Below are positions 42,642 through 51,684 of a stretch of 64,000 bases of DNA, piece after piece (positions within the stretch are counted from its first letter, which is position 1; every line of letters starts with the position of its first letter). The stretch lies in assembly GCA_930633495.1 (NCBI GenBank), contig CAKNFJ010000001.1, forward strand, positions 4,921,001-4,985,000, read 5' to 3'. Below the pieces are notes generated by a model that was not told the origin of the DNA, did not search any database, and saw only the letters and a program-made list of their open reading frames with translations. Source of the DNA: Hyphomicrobiales bacterium (GTDB lineage Bacteria > Pseudomonadota > Alphaproteobacteria > Rhizobiales > Beijerinckiaceae). A program made the position numbers and the translations under genes.

Positions 42642-43997
42642 ATGGCTCGCACCCTTTCCGCCCTTGCCGATGATCTTGCCTCCGGACGGACGAGCGCGCT
42701 TGCCCTCGTGCGCGAGGCGCTTGCGCGGATCGATGCGCCGGACGGAGAGGGGAAGCGGACGTTCATCAAGGTCCATCGCGAGGCAGCGCTTGCCGCCGCC
42801 GAGGCGATGGACAAGCTTCGGGCGGCGGGGCTCGCGCCGTCGCCCTTCGCCGGAATTCCGATCTCGGTGAAGGATCTGTTCGATCTTGCCGGGGAGCCGA
42901 CGACGGCGGGCTCGACCGTGCTCGCCGATGCGCCGGCAGCCGAACGCGACGCGCCCGCGATCGCGCGTCTGCGGCGCGCCGGCTTCATCGTGATGGGGCG
43001 GACCAACATGACCGAGTTCGCCTTCTCGGGGCTTGGCCTCAATCCGCATTACGGCACGCCGGCCTCGCCCTATGAGCGCGCCACGACGCGGCGGATTCCG
43101 GGCGGCTCCTCCTCGGGCGCCGCGGTCTCGGTGGCCGACGGCATGGCCTTCGCCGGAATCGGCTCGGATACCGGCGGCTCCTGCCGCATCCCCGCCGCCT
43201 TCTGCGGGATCACCGGCTATAAGCCGACCGCAGCGAGCGTGCCGCGCGAGGGCGCGTTTCCGCTGTCGCAGACGCTCGATTCGATCGGCCCTCTGGCCAA
43301 CAGCGTGGAATGCTGCCGCATCCTGCATGAGATCATGAGCGGCGCCGCGCTGTCGAAGGATGGACCCTCGAGCCTGAAGGGCCTGCGGATCGCCGTGCCG
43401 CAGACGGTCGCGCTCGACGGGCTCGACGCCCATGTCGCGGCGAGCTTCGACCGGGCGCTGGATCTGCTCGCGAAGGCCGGAGCGGTCGTCAGCGACGAGC
43501 CTTTCGTCCGTTTCGCCGAGGTCGCCCGCATGAACGCCAAGGGCGGTTTCGCGCCTGCCGAGGCCTATGCCCATCACCGCGACCTGATCGAGGCCAAGGG
43601 CGACGGCTACGATCCACGCGTGCGGACACGCGTGCTGCGCGGCCGCAATCAGGATGCGGCCGACTATATCCAGCTCGCCCAGGCACGGGCTGCTTTCGTC
43701 GCGGCGCTGCGCGAGGAGGTTTCGGCCTTCGACGTGCTGGCGATGCCGACCGTGCCGACGATCGCGCCGACCATCGCCGAGCTTGTCGAGGATGACGACG
43801 CCTTTACCCGCATCAACCTCTTGATGCTGCGCAACCCGACGCTGATCAACGTGATGGACGGCTGCTCGATCTCGCTGCCGATGCATCGTGCCGGCGAAGC
43901 GCCGGCCGGGTTGATGCTGTCCAGGGCCGGGGGCGACGACGCCGAGCTGTTGGCGATCGCGGCCGTGGTCGAGGCGGCCCTCAAGGCAGCTCGCTGA
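42642..43997 (+). CDS. amidase signature family hydrolase
   Basis: The 451-residue enzyme shows the amidase Ser-cisSer-Lys triad: Lys in PISVKDLFDL (about 80), Ser in RIPGGSSSGAAVSVADG (about 152) and the nucleophile Ser in GSDTGGSCRIPAAFCG (about 176). It hydrolyses amide bonds of small molecules; the substrate is unknown. It begins 7 nt after the cupin gene. Upstream extensions of the frame overlap the cupin gene and are not used. Confidence 0.93.
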   Translation: MARTLSALADDLASGRTSALALVREALARIDAPDGEGKRTFIKVHREAALAAAEAMDKLRAAGLAPSPFAGIPISVKDLFDLAGEPTTAGSTVLADAPAAERDAPAIARLRRAGFIVMGRTNMTEFAFSGLGLNPHYGTPASPYERATTRRIPGGSSSGAAVSVADGMAFAGIGSDTGGSCRIPAAFCGITGYKPTAASVPREGAFPLSQTLDSIGPLANSVECCRILHEIMSGAALSKDGPSSLKGLRIAVPQTVALDGLDAHVAASFDRALDLLAKAGAVVSDEPFVRFAEVARMNAKGGFAPAEAYAHHRDLIEAKGDGYDPRVRTRVLRGRNQDAADYIQLAQARAAFVAALREEVSAFDVLAMPTVPTIAPTIAELVEDDDAFTRINLLMLRNPTLINVMDGCSISLPMHRAGEAPAGLMLSRAGGDDAELLAIAAVVEAALKAAR

Positions 43998-44022
43998 GCG
44001 AATACGCAAGCGCGCCGTCATC

Positions 44023-44038
44023 CCGGGCTGAGGCCCGG
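44023..44038. terminator. extragenic palindrome between convergent genes
   Basis: The CCGGGC-TGAG-GCCCGG stem within TCATCCCGGGCTGAGG lies between the amidase stop and the GntR stop. This sequence type is frequent between genes of related organisms and may terminate both transcripts. Confidence 0.4.
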
Positions 44039-44069
44039 AGTGGCGTGTTTCCTGGCGATCCCCAGGCTC

Positions 44070-44747
44070 TCAGACCTGCCGCGTGATGTTGGCGCGGAAG
44101 GACTCGATATGCGCCCGCATGGCGCGCTCGGCCAGGTCGGGGTCCTGCCGGGCGATGCCGTCGACGATCGCGGCATGCTCGTCGCAGATCCGCAGGTGCT
44201 GCTCGTTGGTGCTGAGCGAGATGAACCACATCCGCGCCGAACGCTCATGGAGATTGCGCAGCAGGTCGCCCATCACCGGGTTTCGCGTGGCGCCGGCGAT
44301 GAGCGAGTGAAACTGCTGGTCGAGCCCGGAGATCGTCTCGATGTCGCGCTGATGCGCGGCAGCCAGCATGGCATCGAGATTGCCCCTGAGCTGCGCCGCG
44401 ATCGCCGGTCCCGTTTGCGTGGCGGCGATGCGCACGCAGAACGTCTCGTTCACGATACGCACGTCGATGACGTTGAAGATCTCGTCGAGGCTGACCGGTT
44501 TCACGATCGTGCCCTTGCGCGGCATGACCTCGACCAGCCCGTCGCCGAGCAGGCGATCGATGGCCTGCCGGATCGGTGTGCGGCCGATATCGAGCTGGGT
44601 GCTGAGGGCCGGCTCGCTGAGGGGCTCGCCCGGCCTGAGCTCGCAGGTGATGATCAGCTGCTTGATCGCGTTGTAGGCCTGATCGCGCAGCGAGACGTGT
44701 CGCTGCGCTCCTTTGTGCGTGTCCAGAAGAGTCACGTTTCGCTGCAC
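44070..44747 (-). CDS. GntR family regulator (FCD subfamily)
   Basis: The 225-residue protein has the GntR winged helix at about 20-85 (PGEPLSEPALSTQLDIGRTPIRQAIDRL) and a C-terminal FCD ligand-binding domain, whose His residues (FHSLIAGATR and later HIESF) bind metal. FCD regulators respond to carboxylates. It is in the same transcript as the DUF2848 gene (45 nt gap) and probably binds the 36-bp palindrome upstream of that gene. Confidence 0.9.
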   Translation of the reverse strand: MQRNVTLLDTHKGAQRHVSLRDQAYNAIKQLIITCELRPGEPLSEPALSTQLDIGRTPIRQAIDRLLGDGLVEVMPRKGTIVKPVSLDEIFNVIDVRIVNETFCVRIAATQTGPAIAAQLRGNLDAMLAAAHQRDIETISGLDQQFHSLIAGATRNPVMGDLLRNLHERSARMWFISLSTNEQHLRICDEHAAIVDGIARQDPDLAERAMRAHIESFRANITRQV

Positions 44748-44792
44748 CGTCTCAGGAGGTTGAAAGCATCGTTCTTCCGGAGCCGGAAGCGA

Positions 44793-45479
44793 TCAACCCC
44801 GGATCGGCAGAATCTTCAAATCATAGCCGAATCGGATGCTGCGCTTCAGCACCGGATCCTCCAGCTCGCCTTCGAAGCGGCTCGCCATCTGGATGCCGCC
44901 GATCGCCGGCATGGTGCCGCCGAAAAGCGCCGTTCCTTCAGGCAGTTCACCGCTTTCGCTGAAGCCGCGAATCAGGTCGGCAGGGGCGAGCAGACCGGAG
45001 ATCGGCCCTTCTTGGTACTTGCGGCGCTCGCCATCGATCACCGCGTAGCTGCGCAGGATGAGCGAATCCCAGTGGCCGGCGACCTCCTCATAAGGCCACA
45101 CGGTATCGGCGACGGGCTTGTCGCAGACCTGCTTCGACACGCTGATTCCATAGGTCTCGACCTGCCGGTCGGTGTGATCCGAGCCGACGCCGACATAGGT
45201 GCGCCCGCCTGATGAGAGCAGTATCGCCTCGACTTCGCCGCTGCTGTTGGCGCCGACGTCCTCGATGACTGGGGCGGTGGTCAGGCGCGCTGCCGCGACG
45301 CGGTAATAGACTGGCGTCGAGGTCGGCCGCTTCACGCCCAGAGCTTCCAGCTCGGCCATATGGTGCTCCATCGCGGCCTTGTCGCGCCCAGCCCAGCCGC
45401 CGATTACGAGCTCATCGATCGTCGCTGCGAGCCGGCTCGAGCCGCTGTGGCTGACCAGATTCAGTTCCAAGGTTTTCAT
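44793..45479 (-). CDS. DUF2848 family protein
   Basis: This 228-residue protein resembles DUF2848, a family related in fold to fumarylacetoacetate hydrolase and common in catabolic loci. Visible motifs are GVGSDHTDRQVE, KQVCDKPVADTVWPYEEV and PEGTALFGGTMPAIGGI. Its reaction is not known to me. ATG 45479 has AAAGGGAA about 9 nt upstream. It is divergent from the ABC importer. Confidence 0.75.
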   Translation of the reverse strand: MKTLELNLVSHSGSSRLAATIDELVIGGWAGRDKAAMEHHMAELEALGVKRPTSTPVYYRVAAARLTTAPVIEDVGANSSGEVEAILLSSGGRTYVGVGSDHTDRQVETYGISVSKQVCDKPVADTVWPYEEVAGHWDSLILRSYAVIDGERRKYQEGPISGLLAPADLIRGFSESGELPEGTALFGGTMPAIGGIQMASRFEGELEDPVLKRSIRFGYDLKILPIRG

Positions 45480-45551
45480 CGCGCGTTCCCTTTCCAAGAT
45501 GGTCTGCCTGTTTCGGAGGCAGTTCGACGCAAAAAACTTCTGGGACACATC

Positions 45552-45587
45552 ATAAAAATCCTTGTGATATTTCACAAGGATTTTTAT
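45552..45587. promoter_or_regulatory. 36-bp perfect palindrome between divergent promoters
   Basis: Arms of 16 bp (ATAAAAATCCTTGTGA and its reverse complement) flank TATT. The core TTGTGA-TATT-TCACAA looks like a dimeric regulator site. It lies 73 bp before the DUF2848 start and 89 bp before the transporter operon, so one protein, most likely the adjacent GntR regulator, could control both directions. Confidence 0.7.
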
Positions 45588-45675
45588 AGTCCTTCTCAAG
45601 CGCCGCAGTTGCGCAAGGGGTGTCAGTGCTCGCCGGAGCCCGGAGAGGGGCGGCGACGAACAGAAGGGAGACGCT

Positions 45676-46962
45676 ATGATCAGGTCAGCTTGGATAGCCG
45701 CCTTGGCGGTTTCGCTCGGTGCGATGGCTGCGCAGGCACAGGAGAAGCCGGCCGCGCTCGGTGTCGGCGTGCTCACCTTCACCTCGGGCCCTGCCGCCGC
45801 CTATGGCATGCCCGGGAAGAATGCGGCGGAGCTGATGATCGACGAGATCAATGCCAAGGGCGGTATCGGCGGCGTGCCGCTGAAGGTGACCTATGTCGAC
45901 GAGGCGCAGGGCACGCAGGGCGTGATCGCCGAGTATCGTCGCCTCGCCGAGGACAAGTCCAATCAGGCGATGATCGCGGCGCTGTCGAGCGCGAACTGCC
46001 TGGCGCTGGCGCCGCTGGCCGAACAGCTCCAGACGCCGACGATCGGCTGGAACTGCGACACGCATCAGCTGCTGCTCGACGGCAAGAGCAAGTATTATTT
46101 CCGCCCGAACGGCAACACGATCCCCGAATTCGTCGCCTATGCGCTCTATCTGCTGCAGCGCAAGCCGGACGTGAAGCGGATCGCCATCGTCAACCCGGAC
46201 TATGCCTTCGGCCATGACGCCGCGCAGATCTTCAAGGCCGCGATGAAGGCGCTGAAGCCCGATGTCGAGGTGGTGGCCGAACTCTTCCCGAAGCTCGGCT
46301 CGGCCAATTTCCAGACCGAGATCTCGAAGCTCCTCGCGTCCCGGCCGGATGTGGTGTTCTCCAATCTCTGGGGCGCCGATCTGGAAAACTTCGTCAGGCA
46401 GGCGTCTCCGCGTGGTCTCTTCACCTCGAGCCAGGTCGTTCTGGCGCTCGGCGAGACGGTGCTCCAGCGCGTTCCGCTACCTGAGGGCGTGATCGTCGGC
46501 GTGCTCGGCGACGGCTGGTGGATGTCGCCCGACGCCAAGGCCAACCCCGAGACCAAGGCTTTCGTCGAGGCCTATCAGAAGCGCTACGGCGAATATCCGG
46601 TCTTCCCGTCGTTCAAGATGGCCAACGCCATCGTCTACATGAAGGCGGCCTACGAGGCCGCGCTCAAGAAGAGCGGCGGCAAGTGGCCGAGCCGGGACGA
46701 GCTCGCCGATGCGATGCGCGGCAGCACGATCAAGACGCTGACCGGCACCACGGTAACCCGCAAGGACAATGACGGCCTCGTCGATCAGGTCGTGGGCGTG
46801 ACGACCAAATCGGCCGACTACAAGTTCCCGGTCATCGGCGGGATGGTGCGCTACAAGGGCGCCGAGCTGATGCCGCCGCAGGGCGAAGACGCGATCAAGT
46901 GGATCGGCACGCTGACGCCTGCCTTCCTCGCCGCGCAGCCCAAGCCCGGCAGCTACCAGTAA
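45676..46962 (+). CDS. branched-chain-type ABC importer substrate-binding protein
   Basis: The 428-residue periplasmic protein of the LivK/type I binding family has a signal peptide (about 1-21, cleaved near AAQAQ) and the ligand-binding fold. The N-terminal part shows the GMPGKNAAELMIDEINAKGGIGG segment. It should catch an amino acid, amide or aromatic acid for import; the ligand is not evident. It opens a five-gene transporter operon with a clear GAAGGGAGA ribosome site. Confidence 0.93.
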   Translation: MIRSAWIAALAVSLGAMAAQAQEKPAALGVGVLTFTSGPAAAYGMPGKNAAELMIDEINAKGGIGGVPLKVTYVDEAQGTQGVIAEYRRLAEDKSNQAMIAALSSANCLALAPLAEQLQTPTIGWNCDTHQLLLDGKSKYYFRPNGNTIPEFVAYALYLLQRKPDVKRIAIVNPDYAFGHDAAQIFKAAMKALKPDVEVVAELFPKLGSANFQTEISKLLASRPDVVFSNLWGADLENFVRQASPRGLFTSSQVVLALGETVLQRVPLPEGVIVGVLGDGWWMSPDAKANPETKAFVEAYQKRYGEYPVFPSFKMANAIVYMKAAYEAALKKSGGKWPSRDELADAMRGSTIKTLTGTTVTRKDNDGLVDQVVGVTTKSADYKFPVIGGMVRYKGAELMPPQGEDAIKWIGTLTPAFLAAQPKPGSYQ

Positions 46963-47034
46963 GCAACGTTCATGCGGGGGAGGGCCGTTGCGGCTTCCCC
47001 CGCCTCCATGTCCCCATCATTCCAGGTGCCGCCC

Positions 47035-47934
47035 ATGCTCGACACCCTGATTCCGCTCGCCGTCGACGGCCTGGCCAGCGCGGCGCTGATCTTCTTCGTG
47101 GCAGTCGGGCTGACGCTCGTCTTCAGCGTGCTGCGCGTCCTCAACGTCGCCCATGGCAGCTTCTACTCGATCGGCGCCTATGTCGCCGCCTCGATCGGCC
47201 TGTGGATCGCCGGGGCGGGCTTGAGCCCCTGGCTGTCGTTTCCGGCGCTGGTCTTCAGTGCGGCCATCGTCGCCGCGCTGTTCGGCCCGGTGGTCGAGCG
47301 CTACCTGATGCGCTGGACCTACGGAAAGTCCGAGGCGATCCAGATCCTCGTGACCTTCGGCCTGTTCCTGATCCTCGAGGATCTGCAGCGCATGGTCTTC
47401 GGCGTGTCGTCGCTGGCCGAGGATACGCCGATGCAGCTCCTCGGCTCGACCCAGATCGGCGGGGTCGTCTATCTCAACTACCAGCTGCTGCTGATCGCGC
47501 TCGCGGCCCTCGTGGTGATCGGGCTGCGCGTGCTGCTGACGAAGACCCGGATCGGGCGCCTCGTCACGGCCGTCGTCGCGGATCGCGAGATGGCGCAGAG
47601 CATCGGCATCAACACCAACCGCGTCTTCATCCTGTCCTTCACGCTGGGCGTCTTCCTCGCCGCGCTCGGCGGCGCGCTGGCGACGCCGACGGCGGGTGCT
47701 GCGCCCGGCCTCGGCGCCGAGACGATGGTGCTCGCTTTCGCCGTGGCGGCCATCGGCGGGCTCGGCCAGATCGAGGGAGCTGCGCTGGCAGCCATCATCG
47801 TCGGCCTCGCCCGGGTGCTCGCGATCTATTTCGCGCCCTCTCTCGATGCCGTCGCCCCCTACATCGTCATGCTGGTCGTGTTGCTGATCCGTCCCTACGG
47901 GCTGTTCGGCCAGGCCGCGACCCGGAGGATCTGA
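47035..47934 (+). CDS. branched-chain-type ABC importer permease LivH-like
   Basis: This 299-residue inner-membrane permease has about eight hydrophobic helices and the LivH features LNVAHGSFYSIGAY near the N-terminus and the AVAAIGGLGQIEGA coupling region. It pairs with the next permease. ATG 47035 has AGGTG about 8 nt upstream; an ATG at 47008 is possible. Confidence 0.92.
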   Translation: MLDTLIPLAVDGLASAALIFFVAVGLTLVFSVLRVLNVAHGSFYSIGAYVAASIGLWIAGAGLSPWLSFPALVFSAAIVAALFGPVVERYLMRWTYGKSEAIQILVTFGLFLILEDLQRMVFGVSSLAEDTPMQLLGSTQIGGVVYLNYQLLLIALAALVVIGLRVLLTKTRIGRLVTAVVADREMAQSIGINTNRVFILSFTLGVFLAALGGALATPTAGAAPGLGAETMVLAFAVAAIGGLGQIEGAALAAIIVGLARVLAIYFAPSLDAVAPYIVMLVVLLIRPYGLFGQAATRRI

Positions 47935-47938
47935 CGCC

Positions 47939-48862
47939 ATGCGCGCAGCCCTTTTCCTCATCGCGCTCGCGGCGCTGGCGCTCGCGCCTTTCGCCGCCCC
48001 CTGGCTCCAGTTCGTGCTGACGCTCGCCATCGCCAAGGGCTTCGCCGCGCTCGGCGTCGCCGTGCTGCTCCGTGGCGGGCTGATCTCGATCGGCCATGCC
48101 ATGTTCTATGCCGTCAGCGCCTATGCGATCGCCTTCTTGGCGCGGGCCGGGCTGAACGAGTTCGTGCTGCTGCTCGTCCTTGGAACGGCAGCCTCGGCAG
48201 TGGCCGGCCTCGTCGTCGGCGCCTTCATGGTCCGCTATCGCGCGATCTTCTTCGCGATGCTCAACCTCGCCATGTCGATGGTGCTCTATGCGCTGCTCTC
48301 GAAGCTCTACGGCATCACCGGCGGCACGGACGGCATGCGCCTCGCGGTGCCGAGCTTCTTCGGCGTCAAGCTCGACAAGCCGAGCTTCGACTTCGCGCTG
48401 TATTATGCCGGCCTCGTGCTGATGGTCGGCGTCGGCTACGGCGTGCAGCGCTACCTGGCGAGCCCGCTCGGCCATGCGCTGTCGGCCGTGCACACCAACG
48501 AACTCAGGCTTGAATATCTGGGCGTGCCAGTCCGGATCGTGCTGCTCATCGCCTATACGCTGTCGGCGGCGCTCGCCGGCATCGGCGGCGCGATCGCGGC
48601 GATGGCGATCGGTCATATCCTGCCGGAATTCGCCTTCTGGACCGCGTCCGGCCACCTCGTCCTGGTCGCGGTGCTGGGCGGCATCGGCGGCGTCGCCGGC
48701 CCGTTCATCGGCTCGCTCTTCCTCGAAGTGCTGCACACGGTCGCGGTCGGCGTCACGGATGCGTGGAACCTGATCATCGGCGTCGCGCTGATCGGCGTCA
48801 TCTTCTTCCTGCCGAGCGGGCTCTACGGCCTGCTCCGCCGCCGTCGTGGAGAACCGGCATGA
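47939..48862 (+). CDS. branched-chain-type ABC importer permease LivM-like
   Basis: This 307-residue permease has LivM features: LLRGGLISIGHAMFYAVSAY, the FAMLNLAMSMVLYAL helix and the ATPase-contacting loop VAVLGGIGGVAGPFIGS. It starts 4 nt after LivH and overlaps the ATPase gene by ATGA. Confidence 0.92.
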   Translation: MRAALFLIALAALALAPFAAPWLQFVLTLAIAKGFAALGVAVLLRGGLISIGHAMFYAVSAYAIAFLARAGLNEFVLLLVLGTAASAVAGLVVGAFMVRYRAIFFAMLNLAMSMVLYALLSKLYGITGGTDGMRLAVPSFFGVKLDKPSFDFALYYAGLVLMVGVGYGVQRYLASPLGHALSAVHTNELRLEYLGVPVRIVLLIAYTLSAALAGIGGAIAAMAIGHILPEFAFWTASGHLVLVAVLGGIGGVAGPFIGSLFLEVLHTVAVGVTDAWNLIIGVALIGVIFFLPSGLYGLLRRRRGEPA

Positions 48863-49605
48863 GCGCTCCGCTGCTGCAGGCCAAGGACCTGCGCGTCGCC
48901 TTCTACGGCGTGAAAGCCGCCGATGGCGTCAATCTCGAAATCCGCGAGGGCGAATTCCTCGCGATCATCGGCCCGAACGGCTCCGGCAAGACGACCTTTC
49001 TCAATCTCTGCACGGGCTATCTGCGGCCGACCTCCGGCGAGGTCTATCTCGACGGCAAGCCGATCACCGCCATGGCGCCGCGCACGATCGCCCGGCGCGG
49101 CATCGCGCGCGCCTTCCAGATCCCGCAGCTCTTCCTCGACCAGACGGTTCTCGAGAACCTGATGATCGCGGTGGCGGCCAAGCGCGGGATCTGGGTGCCG
49201 CTGCGCGCGCTCGGGGCTGACGGGCGTCGCAAGGAGGCGGAGGAACTGCTCACCCTCGTCGGCCTCGACGGCGAGGCGGAGCAGCTCGCGGGAACCTTGT
49301 CGGAGGGCCGGCGCAAGCTCCTCGACATCGTCATCGCGCTCGCCCTGAAGCCGCGTCTCGTCCTGCTCGACGAGCCGACCAGCGGCGTCAGCACGATCGA
49401 GCGCTTCGCCCTGATGGAGACGCTGATGGGCGCGCTGCGCCGCGCGAAGGTCACGGCGCTCTTCGTCGAGCACGACATGGATGTGGTGCAGCGTTACGCC
49501 GACCGCGTCGTGGTTTGGGATTCCGGCAGCGTGATGGCCGAGGGGCCGCCGTCCGAGGTCTTCAAGGACGAACGGGTGCTGCGCAACGTCGTGGGGGTGG
49601 CGTGA
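48859..49605 (+). CDS. branched-chain-type ABC importer ATPase LivG-like
   Basis: The 248-residue ATPase has Walker A GPNGSGKTT, Walker B LVLLDEPTSGVS and a signature region read as LSEGRRKLLDI, in which the usual SGGQ is changed to SEGR as in many LivG proteins. It overlaps livM and livF at both ends, consistent with equimolar synthesis. Confidence 0.93.
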   Translation: MSAPLLQAKDLRVAFYGVKAADGVNLEIREGEFLAIIGPNGSGKTTFLNLCTGYLRPTSGEVYLDGKPITAMAPRTIARRGIARAFQIPQLFLDQTVLENLMIAVAAKRGIWVPLRALGADGRRKEAEELLTLVGLDGEAEQLAGTLSEGRRKLLDIVIALALKPRLVLLDEPTSGVSTIERFALMETLMGALRRAKVTALFVEHDMDVVQRYADRVVVWDSGSVMAEGPPSEVFKDERVLRNVVGVA

Positions 49606-50255
49606 TGCTTCGCTTGGAAGGGGTGAGCGTATCGATCGCGGGCGTCCAGGTTCTGCGCGCCGTCTCGCTGGGGCTGACCTCCGGCCGGACGACGATCCTG
49701 ATCGGCCGCAACGGTGCCGGTAAGACGACGACGCTGCGGGCGATCATGGGCCTGCTGCCGGTCGAGGGCGGTTCTGTCCAGCTCGACGGCGAGGAAATCG
49801 GCGTGACGCCGGCCTATCGCCGCGCGGCGCAAGGTATCGGCTATGCGCCGGAGGATCGCCGCCTGGTGCCGGAGTTCAGCGTCGAGGACAACATCCTCCT
49901 GCCCGCGCTGGCGCTCGCGCTGCCGGCCGCGGAGCGGACCCGGCGGCTCGACGAGGTCTACGCGCTGCTGCCGCAGCTGCAGACCATGCGCAAGCGGCCG
50001 GGAGGCGGTGTCTCGGGCGGGCAGGGCAAGATGGTCGCGCTCGGGCGGGCCCTGATGGTGGCCCGCACGGCTCTGCTTCTCGACGAGCCGTTTCAGGGGC
50101 TCGCGCCGGCGCTTGCGCTCGAATACGCCCGCACGCTCGGCGAACTTCGGCGCAACCGTCCGGACCTCGCCATTCTCGTGACCGAGTCGACCCCGGCATT
50201 GCTCGATGCGATCGCCGACGAGACGCTGCAGATCGAGCGCGGCGAGATCGCCTGA
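49605..50255 (+). CDS. branched-chain-type ABC importer ATPase LivF-like
   Basis: The 216-residue ATPase has Walker A GRNGAGKTT, the signature VSGGQGKMVALGRAL and Walker B ALLLDEPFQGL. It is slightly shorter than usual LivF proteins (about 235). Its ATG shares one base with the livG stop. It completes the importer. Confidence 0.93.
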   Translation: MLRLEGVSVSIAGVQVLRAVSLGLTSGRTTILIGRNGAGKTTTLRAIMGLLPVEGGSVQLDGEEIGVTPAYRRAAQGIGYAPEDRRLVPEFSVEDNILLPALALALPAAERTRRLDEVYALLPQLQTMRKRPGGGVSGGQGKMVALGRALMVARTALLLDEPFQGLAPALALEYARTLGELRRNRPDLAILVTESTPALLDAIADETLQIERGEIA

Positions 50256-50395
50256 GCGGATGCCTTCCCGCTCCGTCGGTTCAGGCGGGGCGGAAGGGCC
50301 TGCTGCGCCTCAGGTCTGTGTTTGGATTGGGACTCGATCAGGTTGAAGCAACCCAATCGAGCCCGCATCCAAGCTATTGATCGAGAACGCGTTGC

Positions 50396-50424
50396 CCGAT
50401 CTGACTGCGTTGTGGTCAGATCGG
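50396..50424. promoter_or_regulatory. inverted repeat upstream of the M20 peptidase gene
   Basis: A perfect 10-bp inverted repeat CCGATCTGAC / GTCAGATCGG with a 9-nt loop lies 64 nt before the peptidase ATG in the 232-nt gap after livF. It could be an operator or an RNA hairpin that separates peptidase expression from the transporter. Confidence 0.5.
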
Positions 50425-50487
50425 TGCGTGCTCCAGCGCATGCGGAAGCCCTTGCGGGGCGGTGCTCTCTTCGGAGAACATCGAGTC

Positions 50488-51600
50488 ATGAATCAGAACG
50501 ATGCCGCCGCCGCGCTCTCCGTCTGGGTTGCGCTTGAGAGTCCGACGAACCATCCTGCCGGCCTGAACGGCATGATGGATCTCGTCCAGAAGGATGTCGC
50601 GGGGCTGCCGATCGCGGTCGAGCGCATTCCCGGTCGTGACGGCCTCGGCGACATGGTCTTGCTGCGTGCCGGCCTCGACAACGGTCAGCCGGCGGTCGCC
50701 GTGATGTCGCATCTCGATACGGTACATCCGGTCGGTACGAGCGCCAGGGATCTGCCGGTGCGGATCGAAGGCGATCGGCTTTACGGGCCTGGCGTCTACG
50801 ACATGAAGGGCGGCGCCTGGCTCGCTTTGCAGGCCTTCAAGCAGGTCGCGGCCACCGGCAGCGCTAAAAGGCCGATGGTCTTCCTGTTCACGCCCGACGA
50901 GGAGATCGGCTCGCCGACCAGCCGGGGGCTGATCGAGGAGCTCGGCCGGGGTTCCGCGGCCGTATTGGTCACCGAGCCGGCGCGGCTCGGCGGCAAGATC
51001 GTCACGGCGCGCAAGGGCGTCGGCCGTTTCGACGTGAGGCTCGAGGGCCGCCCGGCCCATGCCGGCTCGCGCCATGCCGATGGGCGCAGCGCCATCCGCG
51101 AGGCGGCGCATCAGATCCTCGCCATCGAGGGCATGACCGATTATGCGCGCGGCATCACCACCAGTGTCGCGCTGGTCGGCGGTGGCACGGCCGCCAACGT
51201 CATTCCGCAGCACGCCTGGTTCAGTGTCGATTGCCGCGTCACCACGCTCGCGGACGGCATGATGATGGAGAACCGCATCCTGAGCCTCTCGCCCCATGAT
51301 CCGGACGTGAAACTGCGGATCACCGGCGGCATGAACCGCCCGCCCTACGAGAAGTCGGCGGCCGTGGCGGAACTGTTCGGGAAGGCGCAAAGGGTCGCCG
51401 CGGGGATCGGGCTCGACCTGCAGGACTGCCCGATGACGGGTGGCGGCTCGGACGGCAACTTCACTGCCGCGCTCGGCATCCCAACGCTCGACGGTCTCGG
51501 CATCGATGGCGACGGCGCGCACACGCTGCAGGAATATGCGCTGATCTCCTCGATCGCGCCGCGGCAGGCGCTCATGAAGGGGCTGTTGGAGACGATCTGA
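50488..51600 (+). CDS. M20 family metallopeptidase
   Basis: The 370-residue enzyme is an M20/M28-type zinc hydrolase like glutamate carboxypeptidase. Metal ligands are seen in MSHLDTVHP, GVYDMKGG, the PDEEIGS catalytic Glu and metal Glu pair, a TEPA Glu and the final GAHTLQEYA His. No signal peptide is seen, so it acts in the cytoplasm. Together with the amidase it could trim an imported N-acyl or peptide-like substrate. ATG 50488 starts the conserved domain. Confidence 0.9.
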   Translation: MNQNDAAAALSVWVALESPTNHPAGLNGMMDLVQKDVAGLPIAVERIPGRDGLGDMVLLRAGLDNGQPAVAVMSHLDTVHPVGTSARDLPVRIEGDRLYGPGVYDMKGGAWLALQAFKQVAATGSAKRPMVFLFTPDEEIGSPTSRGLIEELGRGSAAVLVTEPARLGGKIVTARKGVGRFDVRLEGRPAHAGSRHADGRSAIREAAHQILAIEGMTDYARGITTSVALVGGGTAANVIPQHAWFSVDCRVTTLADGMMMENRILSLSPHDPDVKLRITGGMNRPPYEKSAAVAELFGKAQRVAAGIGLDLQDCPMTGGGSDGNFTAALGIPTLDGLGIDGDGAHTLQEYALISSIAPRQALMKGLLETI

Positions 51601-51632
51601 TCCAGCAGCCGTTGATGGCACTGACCAAATGA

Positions 51633-51659
51633 AAAGCCCCTCGCGTTGCGAGGGGCTTT
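51633..51659. terminator. bidirectional rho-independent terminator
   Basis: A 12-bp perfect stem (arm AAAGCCCCTCGC) with loop GTT is flanked by A-rich and T-rich tails. It sits between the convergent M20 peptidase and accC genes and should end both transcripts. Confidence 0.85.
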
Positions 51660-51684
51660 GTTGTTTTCGGAGCCGCCGGAGCGA

